19,289 nucleotides of DNA, from contig CAZXAQ010000081.1 in NCBI GenBank assembly GCA_964638635.1, positions 1 to 19,289 of the forward strand, given 5' to 3'. This DNA comes from SZUA-430 sp964638635. Its GTDB lineage: Bacteria; Pseudomonadota; Alphaproteobacteria; Micropepsales; Micropepsaceae. The position numbers and the translations under genes were made by a program. This document shows positions 9,139 through 14,714 of this stretch, piece by piece (positions within the stretch are counted from its first letter, which is position 1; each line of letters opens with the position of its first letter). The notes beneath the pieces are model-generated. The model was not told the origin of the DNA. It did not search any database and worked only from the letters and a program-made list of their open reading frames with translations.

Positions 9139-9282
9139 CCAACTTTGAGTTTTGTCGCCTAAGCGATTGCTTTCCCTCAATTATCCGGGCACCGTGTGGA
9201 GTGTCTCTCGCGGCCAACTTTTGGTTGCACCTGCGGGGATTAGACTTAAAGTTGGGTAGTTCGTAACCGACAACTTCGGTTA
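9139..9282 (+). promoter_or_regulatory. Operator-like repeats upstream of the XRE regulator gene
   Basis: The octamer CCAACTTT occurs at 9139-9146 and 9214-9221 and in inverted form (AAAGTTGG) at 9248-9255. The second copy is part of CAAC-TTTTG-GTTG. A perfect 7-bp inverted repeat TAACCGA-CAACT-TCGGTTA lies at 9264-9282, just before the Shine-Dalgarno. Repeated half-sites of this kind before an XRE gene fit autoregulation; this is inference. Confidence 0.35.
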
Positions 9283-9306
9283 TCGCGAAGCATTGGGGGA
9301 AGGCTC

Positions 9307-9681
9307 GTGAAGAACCCTGTCGATTTGCATATCGGCCAGCGCGTGCGCCATCGCCGCTGGCTGCTGGGGATGACGCAACAACAATTGGCGCTTGCCGTCG
9401 GGATTCGCTTTCAGCAGATCCAAAAATACGAGAGCGGTGCAAACCGCATTTCCGCGTCGCGGCTCTGGGATTTGGCCCGCGCGTTGGACATGCCGGTATC
9501 GTTCTTTTTCGAAGGCTTGGCCGGTGACAAAGAAGCCGCGACGGCCGACGACGGTCTCTTGCAAAACAAAGAGACGATGGACCTGGTGCGCGCCTACTAC
9601 GGCTTGGACGAGGGACCGCGCCGCCGGTTGCTCGAACTTGCCAAAGCGTTGAGCGGGGCGGCGGACTCGCCGCGCGCTTAA
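9307..9681 (+). CDS. XRE-family transcriptional regulator (PraR/PhrR-like)
   Basis: This 124-residue DNA-binding protein has one Cro/CI-type helix-turn-helix at about residues 8-64: IGQRVRHRRWLLGMTQQQLA, then IRFQQIQKYESGANRISASRL and ALDMPVSFFFEG. The sequence pattern and the position of PVSFFFEG directly after the HTH match the PraR/PhrR group conserved in Rhizobiales, linked there to biofilm, quorum-sensing and stress gene control. The C-terminal tail (residues 75-124, with YYGLDEGPRRRLLELAKAL) probably mediates oligomerisation. GTG 9307 is chosen because GGGGGAAGG stands just upstream. The neighbouring hisN gene is probably unrelated in function. Operator-like repeats upstream suggest autoregulation. 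Confidence 0.85.
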   Translation: MKNPVDLHIGQRVRHRRWLLGMTQQQLALAVGIRFQQIQKYESGANRISASRLWDLARALDMPVSFFFEGLAGDKEAATADDGLLQNKETMDLVRAYYGLDEGPRRRLLELAKALSGAADSPRA

Positions 9682-9729
9682 GTCTTGCGCGATTGACATG
9701 AGGTGATGCGGTCCGCGACTGTCGTCGCG

Positions 9730-10545
9730 ATGACCGCACGCCTTGATCCAGCGCAGATATCCGAACTCGCCACGTTCGCGGGAGAGCTTGCCGATCTCTC
9801 GGCCAAGGCGATCCTGCCGCACTTTCGCGAGAGCATCGCCGTGCACAACAAGCACAGCCATGGCGGCTTCGACCCCGTGACCGAAGCGGACCGCGAGGCC
9901 GAGGCGGTGATCCGCGCCGCAATCAAGGCGCGCTATCCCACGCACGGAATCACGGGCGAAGAGCACGGGCATGAACCCGGATCCTCGGCCCTCACCTGGG
10001 TGATCGATCCGATCGACGGGACGCGCGCTTTCATGTGCGGTATGGCGCAGTGGGGGACGCTGATCGCGCTCAACGACGGTGCGCGGCCCATTGTCGGCGT
10101 GCTCGATCAACCGTACACGCGCGAGCGCTGGGTTGCTGCGAACGGCACGTGCGATTTCCGCGACGCGCAGGGGTGGCGGCGGCTGCAAACGCGTAAGTGC
10201 GCGTCGTTGCAGGATGCGGTGCTGTCGACGACGTCGCCGGTCGGATATTTCGACGCGGCCGAGCAGCGTGTGTTTTGGAAGCTTTCCGATGCGGCGAAAC
10301 TCACGCGCTTCGGCGGCGATTGCTACGCCTACGGGCTCTTGGCGATGGGATTCATCGACGTGATCGTCGAGGCGACGCTAAAGCCTTGGGATATTCAGGC
10401 GCTGATCCCGATTATCGAGAACGCGGGCGGCGTGGTCACGACGTGGGACGGCAAGCCGGCAATGGACGGGGGGCAGATCGTCGCCTGCGGCGACGCGAGC
10501 CTTCACGCCGCGGTTTGCGAAGTTCTCGCCGCGGCGGTGCGCTGA
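9730..10545 (+). CDS. hisN: Histidinol-phosphatase, inositol-monophosphatase superfamily
   Basis: The 271-residue, Mg2+-dependent phosphatase is most like alphaproteobacterial HisN, which dephosphorylates L-histidinol phosphate in histidine biosynthesis. Metal-site motifs are GEEHG (residues 76-80), WVIDPIDGT (90-98, Asp93 and Asp96) and PWDIQALIPIIENAGG (from 219, Asp221). The segment AVLSTTSP and the ending GGVVTTWDGKPAMDGGQIVA are typical of HisN rather than SuhB or CysQ. Three starts are in frame: GTG 9703, ATG 9706 and ATG 9730. None has a well-spaced Shine-Dalgarno, and 9730 fits family length best. It follows the XRE gene closely. Its last 43 bases overlap the 3' end of the convergent hydrolase gene. 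Confidence 0.88.
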   Translation: MTARLDPAQISELATFAGELADLSAKAILPHFRESIAVHNKHSHGGFDPVTEADREAEAVIRAAIKARYPTHGITGEEHGHEPGSSALTWVIDPIDGTRAFMCGMAQWGTLIALNDGARPIVGVLDQPYTRERWVAANGTCDFRDAQGWRRLQTRKCASLQDAVLSTTSPVGYFDAAEQRVFWKLSDAAKLTRFGGDCYAYGLLAMGFIDVIVEATLKPWDIQALIPIIENAGGVVTTWDGKPAMDGGQIVACGDASLHAAVCEVLAAAVR

Positions 10546-11513
10546 GAGACCGGCGTCAAGCCGCGCACAAACGGATCGAAGCAGGCCCAAAACGCGATGC
10601 GAATGTCGTCGCGCTCCATCATGATTTCGTGCTCTGCCTTCAGCATGACGTACATGCCGCGCTTGATGCGGCGGATGAGCGTCATGTCGGCGCCCGGAAA
10701 CACGAGCTGATCGTGGGCCGCGCCGATGAGAAGGACCGGCGTTTCGATGCCTTGGGCGAATTCTTCGCTGGCGACGAGTTCCATCGAACGATAGGCGGCC
10801 TCGAGCCAGCCGAATGTCGGCGCGCCGAGCGCCAGCCGCGGCTCAGCCTTGATGCAGGCCATGAAGCGGTTGAAGCGGCCCAGATCCGTGGTGACGCCGT
10901 TCGTCTCGAAAGTCTGTGCGAACGGATCCTGCTTCGCGCCGCCGAAGACAAAGGCGTGATGCTGGCCGGCGGCAGTGGAGGCCGTCGCCATGGCGCGGGC
11001 GAACCACTGCGGATAGGGCGCGGTCTTCACGGCGAGCATCGGCGCGGTCAGAACCGCGCAATCGAATTCGTGCGGGAAGTCGTGCAGATAGCGCAGCAGG
11101 ACGTTGCCGCCCATCGAATGCGCGAGGCCGACATAGGGCTTTGTGCCATGCTCCTGCACCACGCGGTTCATCACCGCGCCGAGGTCGGCATCGAATTCCG
11201 AAAAGTCGCGGACGTGGCCTTTGGTCGGCTCCGGCAGCGCGCGCGTGGACAAGCCTTGGCCGCGCCAGTCGAACGTGATCACCGAAAGGCCGCGTGCGAG
11301 CAGCTCGCCAACGACCTCGAAGTACTTCTCGATGAATTCGGTGCGGCCGCCGATCAGAATGACCGTGCCGTGCGTCTCGCGGGCCGGTAAAATCCAACGC
11401 GCCGTGCGCAGCCTTACGCCGTCGCCCAATGTCAGCCATTCGACGACGCCGCCGGGCGGTGCCGGATTGCCCGGCACCGTCACCAGATCGGGTAGTGGCC
11501 CGTCAGGGGCCAT
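10503..11513 (-). CDS. Alpha/beta hydrolase, lysophospholipase-like
   Basis: The 336-residue product is a serine hydrolase of the Hydrolase_4/PldB-like group, which act on monoacylglycerols or lysophospholipids. The nucleophile is Ser133 in GLAHSMGGNV; the acid is probably Asp268 (GAAHDQLV) and the base His295 (AEHEIMME). An oxyanion-loop region TVILIGGRTEF and FDWRGQGLS (81-89) also match. There is no signal peptide or membrane segment, so it should be cytoplasmic. The ATG at 11513 lies six bases after the stop of the SCP2 gene, and no separate Shine-Dalgarno is clear, which suggests translational coupling. The 3' end overlaps hisN in convergent orientation, and the final residues (RTAAARTSQTAA) look like a non-conserved tail. 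Exact substrate is unknown. Confidence 0.85.
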   Translation of the reverse strand: MAPDGPLPDLVTVPGNPAPPGGVVEWLTLGDGVRLRTARWILPARETHGTVILIGGRTEFIEKYFEVVGELLARGLSVITFDWRGQGLSTRALPEPTKGHVRDFSEFDADLGAVMNRVVQEHGTKPYVGLAHSMGGNVLLRYLHDFPHEFDCAVLTAPMLAVKTAPYPQWFARAMATASTAAGQHHAFVFGGAKQDPFAQTFETNGVTTDLGRFNRFMACIKAEPRLALGAPTFGWLEAAYRSMELVASEEFAQGIETPVLLIGAAHDQLVFPGADMTLIRRIKRGMYVMLKAEHEIMMERDDIRIAFWACFDPFVRGLTPVSQRTAAARTSQTAA

Positions 11514-11519
11514 GATTGA

Positions 11520-11837
11520 TTAGCCGGCGGCCTTGGCGAGGATCGGCCCCAGCTTCATGGCGACCGACATGTCGCCAGCGACCTTCAACTTGCCCTGCAT
11601 AAAGGCGGTCGTGCCGTCGAGTTCGCGCGCGACCATCTTCTTGAACGTGTCGAGGGACACCGTGATCGTGCAGTCGGCCGGCTTGTTCTCGGTCGAAACC
11701 GTGTTCGGGTTCGATTTGCCGTCGATGTAGATGTTGCCGTTGCCTTCGAAGTCGAATTTCAGCGTGGCGTTCAAGCCCGAGTTGCCGCCGCCGATCGCTT
11801 TGCGCATGCCGTCGGCGATTTGTTCGATTTCGCTCAT
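11520..11837 (-). CDS. SCP2 sterol-binding domain protein
   Basis: The 105-residue protein is a stand-alone SCP2-type lipid-binding domain. It has the family pattern of an N-terminal helix (residues 3-14), LNATLKFDFEGNGNIYIDG, a middle strand DCTITVSLDTFKKMVARELD and the C-terminal FMQGKLKVAGDMSVAMKL. Such domains form a hydrophobic tunnel for fatty acyl chains or sterols; in bacteria the ligand is generally unknown. AAGGAAA stands six bases before the ATG. It is the first gene of a two-gene unit with the lysophospholipase-like hydrolase, so a role in handling lipids or acyl chains is plausible. Confidence 0.9.
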   Translation of the reverse strand: MSEIEQIADGMRKAIGGGNSGLNATLKFDFEGNGNIYIDGKSNPNTVSTENKPADCTITVSLDTFKKMVARELDGTTAFMQGKLKVAGDMSVAMKLGPILAKAAG

Positions 11838-11872
11838 GTCAGTTTCCTTCGTTTGAGGTTGGGGTGATCCAA

Positions 11873-11901
11873 CAGATAGTGACGGGCACGGCGCCCGTCA
11901 A
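11873..11901 (-). promoter_or_regulatory. Candidate promoter with internal palindrome for the SCP2-hydrolase unit
   Basis: On the minus strand TTGACG (11901-11896) and TATCTG (11878-11873) are exactly 17 bases apart. The spacer is filled by a 7-bp inverted repeat, GACGGGC-ACGGC-GCCCGTC (11881-11899 on the plus strand), a natural place for an operator. A smaller hairpin GTTGG/CCAAC (11858-11873) would lie at the 5' end of the transcript. The -10 box is weak. Confidence 0.4.
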
Positions 11902-12064
11902 AAGCGCCCAACCCCATCGGCGGGCGGGGTTATAGCAGGGCTTTCAGGGCGTGCACTAGGGGAGCGTGGCCCCAAGTTACCGTAGGGGTTGTGGGCGCAA
12001 GCGGTTGCGTTGCCGGGGGTCGCGGCGGCAGGGTTTCGACGGTCCCGTGAGTCGGAGAGATGGC

Positions 12065-12664
12065 ATGACCGCGCCCGTCGCGCCCCGGAAGATACGCCTT
12101 GAGACACCGCACTTCATCTTGCGGACGGTGGAACCCGAAGACGTGACGCTGCGCTGGGCGGCGTGGCTCGCCGATCCGGCGAAGACGCGCACGCTGAACG
12201 CGAAGCCGATGACGCTGAGCGTGGAGGACATCCGACGTTATCTTGCGGGGTTCGATCACATCAAGGCGCATATTCTCGGCATCTTCGACCGCGCGTCGGG
12301 GAGCATGATCGGGTTTTGGGAAGTGTACGTCGACTGGGTGCATCGCGAGTTCCTGATCAACGTGCTGATCGGCGAACGCGGGCGGGCAAGTTTGGACGCG
12401 CGCGAGGAGACGCAGTGGGCGTTGCATGAGTACTTCTTCGACACGCTTGGCCTTGAGGCCATGCGCTGCTCCGTCGTGGCGACGAACCACTTGATCATCC
12501 ATGTGCTCTCCGGCTACGGCGCCGTGCATGAGCACACGGCGCGCAAGCCTTCGGCGCATGGGCTTGACCCGGTCGAAATCTTCTTCTTCAGGCTAACGAG
12601 AGCGCAATGGCCGGCCGCGCAGGCGTTGCGCGCGGAACGATCTCAGATTCCGGCGCGACGCTGA
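12065..12664 (+). CDS. GNAT acetyltransferase, RimJ/RimL-like
   Basis: The 199-residue cytoplasmic enzyme belongs to the GNAT superfamily near RimJ/RimL-type N-acetyltransferases (Acetyltransf_3). It starts with the typical ETPHFILRTVEPEDV (residues 13-27), has a central strand pair HILGIFDRASGSMIGFWEVY (near 69-88), an acetyl-CoA-side region near ERGRASLDAREETQWALHEY, and GLEAMRCSVVATNHLIIHVL with the usual C-terminal strand. The acetyl-CoA loop is unusual: the Q/RxxGxG/A pattern is poorly kept (GERGRAS), so substrate and activity are uncertain. ATG 12065 is chosen because GGAGAG lies five bases before it, and upstream codons (Arg-rich) do not resemble the family. It is divergent from the SCP2 gene and convergent with the OMP gene. 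Confidence 0.82.
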   Translation: MTAPVAPRKIRLETPHFILRTVEPEDVTLRWAAWLADPAKTRTLNAKPMTLSVEDIRRYLAGFDHIKAHILGIFDRASGSMIGFWEVYVDWVHREFLINVLIGERGRASLDAREETQWALHEYFFDTLGLEAMRCSVVATNHLIIHVLSGYGAVHEHTARKPSAHGLDPVEIFFFRLTRAQWPAAQALRAERSQIPARR

Positions 12665-12672
12665 CAAAGAAA

Positions 12673-12696
12673 AACGGGCCCGAAGCCGGGCCCGTT
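12673..12696 (-). terminator. Intrinsic terminator between convergent acetyltransferase and OMP genes
   Basis: A perfect 10-bp stem AACGGGCCCG/CGGGCCCGTT with loop AAGC is flanked on the low side by AAAGAAAA. On the minus strand the hairpin is therefore followed by UUUUCUUU, a canonical terminator for the outer membrane protein gene ending at 12719. On the plus strand TTGATTCT follows, so it may also weakly stop the acetyltransferase transcript. Confidence 0.88.
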
Positions 12697-12718
12697 GATT
12701 CTGACGCAGTCCAGGCGA

Positions 12719-13420
12719 TCAGTTCGTGTCGATGGTCAGGTTGACCGTCACAGCGTGGTTTACGTTGTCGTGCGTGATCGGGGCAATGTTCTTGCCAGCG
12801 AAATACGAAGTGTTCGGGCCGTCGAAGTATCGATAGCCTAGTCCGACGTCCACGCCGGGCGCGACTTCATAGTTGAAGCCCGCGCCAATTTGCCAAGCGA
12901 AGCCCGAATTCTCGACGTCGAACTGGTCCGTCCCGAAGAATGGGCCAGTGGCTTCGGCACCTTCATACTTCGTCCGCGCCCAACCTGCGCCAGCCATAAC
13001 ATACGGCTTGATCTTCCAATCCATGTCGATGTCGTAGGCCGCGTTGGCCATGAGCGCGAAGGTCGATGCATTCGCGTCTATTACACCGTCAAACGTGGCA
13101 GGTGCCGTGATGAAGAAAAAGCCCGTTTGCCAATTGCCGCCGACGTCGTTGCGGCGATAGGACGCCTCGATTTCCACCCGTAGTCCCTTGGCCCAATTGT
13201 CGAGTCCGGCGCCGACCGCGCCGCCCAAGACGAAGCCCGTATCGGCATCGGTATCGTGCCGCTCGAAGGTGACCGGACCCGAGGTCGCGAAATGCGAGTC
13301 ATCCGGCACAAAGTTCGCGCCGCCGAAAACGCTGACGTACATGCCGTCGGCTTGAGCTGATTGAGATGTGGCGAGAGCCGCAATCGCGGCCGTCGCCAAT
13401 AAGATTCGTTTCATTCGCAT
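12719..13420 (-). CDS. Outer-membrane beta-barrel protein (Omp25/OmpA-barrel-like)
   Basis: The 233-residue precursor has a signal peptide (MKRILLATAAIAALATSQSA, likely cleaved after SAQA at residue 24), then DGMYVSVFGGANFVPDDS and alternating beta strands typical of 8-stranded porin-like barrels of Rhizobiales: GFVLGGAVGAGLDN, LRVEIEASYRR, ANAAYDIDMDWKIKPYVMAGAGWA, FAWQIGAGFNYEVAPGVDVGLGYRYF and the last strand HAVTVNLTIDTN. The final residue is Asn rather than the usual Phe. It should insert into the outer membrane as a structural or stress-related barrel; no transport role can be inferred. GGAGG stands five bases before ATG 13420. A strong terminator follows the stop. A second OMP gene lies 153 bases upstream on the same strand. 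Confidence 0.88.
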   Translation of the reverse strand: MRMKRILLATAAIAALATSQSAQADGMYVSVFGGANFVPDDSHFATSGPVTFERHDTDADTGFVLGGAVGAGLDNWAKGLRVEIEASYRRNDVGGNWQTGFFFITAPATFDGVIDANASTFALMANAAYDIDMDWKIKPYVMAGAGWARTKYEGAEATGPFFGTDQFDVENSGFAWQIGAGFNYEVAPGVDVGLGYRYFDGPNTSYFAGKNIAPITHDNVNHAVTVNLTIDTN

Positions 13421-13536
13421 GCATGCCTCCTGACAATTCGTTTTGGTACCAAGCTGCAGACTTGGGTCTTCGTCAGGCCGAACACTCCACCGGGAGATTC
13501 CAGAGCGAGCCGTTCGGCTTCTTTCTCTTTGAGAAG

Positions 13537-13565
13537 GGAACGGGCGGGTTGCCCCTGCCCGTTCC
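13537..13565 (-). terminator. Probable terminator of the upstream outer-membrane protein gene
   Basis: GGAACGGGC (13537-13545) and GCCCGTTCC (13557-13565) form a perfect 9-bp stem with an 11-base loop, eight bases past the stop codon of the minus-strand gene ending at 13574. The minus-strand sequence after the stem (CTTCTCAAAG) is only partly T-rich, so efficiency is uncertain. Confidence 0.55.
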
Positions 13566-13573
13566 GATTGCGC

Positions 13574-14458
13574 CTACGGTGATATCGGTCTGAAACGCGG
13601 CAATGTGATGATGTCAGGCGACTCAAAGCTTGCACCTTCGCGATCGGCCTTTTGCAGATCATCGCCGCCGCCGAAGTAGAAGCGAACGCCCGCGCGAACT
13701 TCGTGACGGTCTTCGTCTTCGCGGCCAGCGAAGTAGACCTCGTTGCTCAGCCCGCGGTACTCGACGTAAGTCGACACGGGAACCGACTTGCCAAAGAGGT
13801 ACTCCGCGCCGAGCGACCAATTCCATTGCTCGAAGTCGCCGGACGGTCCGCTGTTTGTCGTGTCGCCGTTCAGGTAACCGACACCGCCGGACAGTTTGAG
13901 CTTGTTGCTTGCGTAGAACGCCACACCTGCACGTGCGAAACCGGCGTTCTTCACCAACCCAAAGACGGTGTGATCGCTGTCCAAGTAGCCGAGTTGGGCG
14001 CTCAACGTCCAAACATTGCAATAGTACTCGCCCTCGAGGCCTGCGGCGAACACGGCACCATCTGCATAGGAAGACGTGCCGCCGATCGCTGCGCGCCCGA
14101 CTGCGCCAAACACGCCGATCGCGCCGACGCTTGGATCCTTGTAGTTGATATGCAAGCCGGCGCCAAAGCCGCCATAGGACGAGCCGTTGTTCGGGCCGTC
14201 GAACGCCTCGTCCAGCGACTCGTTGCCGAAGATGTCGAGCTGCAGATTCACGCGGTCGCTATAGGGTATGTTGACCGACGCACTGCCGTGCAGCGTCGTG
14301 TAGTCCAGATCTTGGTCGAACTCACCGCCGAAGTTGTAGTCTTCTCCGGCGTAGCCCAGCCCCAAGTTCACTTTGCCCATGTACTGGCCGGCATTTGCCG
14401 GGCCGGCGGCGATGGCCACGAGGGCGGTCGTCGCAAGTGCAATCGTCTTCAAGTTCAT
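13574..14458 (-). CDS. Outer-membrane beta-barrel protein with charged C-terminal tail
   Basis: The 294-residue precursor has a signal peptide (MNLKTIALATTALVAIAAGP, cleavage probably after PANA at residue 23), then many amphipathic strands with Gly/Tyr-rich turns: YMGKVNLGLGYAGEDYNFGG, LHGSASVNIPYSDRVNLQLD, YGGFGAGLHINY, FAAGLEGEYY, LKLSGGVGYLNG, WNWSLGAEYLFG and HEVRAGVRFYFG. The apparent last strand ends near residue 264. It is followed by a 30-residue tail (DDLQKADREGASFESP...), a kind of extension I have seen in other alphaproteobacterial barrels. Two Cys are absent from strands except Cys near 148. AGGAGG lies six bases before the ATG. Function beyond an outer-membrane barrel cannot be assigned. 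Confidence 0.82.
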   Translation of the reverse strand: MNLKTIALATTALVAIAAGPANAGQYMGKVNLGLGYAGEDYNFGGEFDQDLDYTTLHGSASVNIPYSDRVNLQLDIFGNESLDEAFDGPNNGSSYGGFGAGLHINYKDPSVGAIGVFGAVGRAAIGGTSSYADGAVFAAGLEGEYYCNVWTLSAQLGYLDSDHTVFGLVKNAGFARAGVAFYASNKLKLSGGVGYLNGDTTNSGPSGDFEQWNWSLGAEYLFGKSVPVSTYVEYRGLSNEVYFAGREDEDRHEVRAGVRFYFGGGDDLQKADREGASFESPDIITLPRFRPISP

Positions 14459-14536
14459 TAGTCCCTCCTGAATATCGCCGTTGGCCGCGGAAACGCATCC
14501 GCCACCTTCGTCTTCCTCAGAAGGACACCCCCGTGG

Positions 14537-14590
14537 TTAACGAGGCCTTAGTGGCCCGAATCTTTTTGGTTAACCAGCGACCCGAATATA
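14537..14590 (-). promoter_or_regulatory. Upstream region of the OMP gene: -10-like box and CtrA-like half-sites
   Basis: TATATT on the minus strand (14590-14585) is the best -10 candidate; no good -35 is seen. Downstream of it are GGTTAACC (14568-14575) and GTTAAC (14536-14541), about three helical turns apart. The latter begins TTAA-N7-TTAG (14537-14551), one mismatch from the CtrA site TTAA-N7-TTAA. GANTC sites, the CcrM methylation target, occur at 14558 and 14601. Together these hint at cell-cycle control, weakly. Confidence 0.3.
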
Positions 14591-14623
14591 GGGAATTCGA
14601 GATTCGGGAACACAGTGGCGAGC

Positions 14624-14655
14624 GCACGTTCGCTGCGATCCCCGCACGAACGTGC
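14624..14655. other. Strong hairpin between the sulfotransferase and OMP genes
   Basis: GCACGTTCG (14624-14632) and CGAACGTGC (14647-14655) are perfect complements. Inside them TGCG/CGCA adds four more pairs after one bulged C. On the plus strand the stem is followed by TTTTC, which resembles a terminator, but no plus-strand gene precedes it. On the minus strand it lies 60 bases past the sulfotransferase stop without a T run. Confidence 0.5.
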
Positions 14656-14714
14656 TTTTCGAGTCACAGGTTTGGCGCGTGGTTTCGCCGTCGCGACAAT
14701 TAAGGTGCGCGGCG

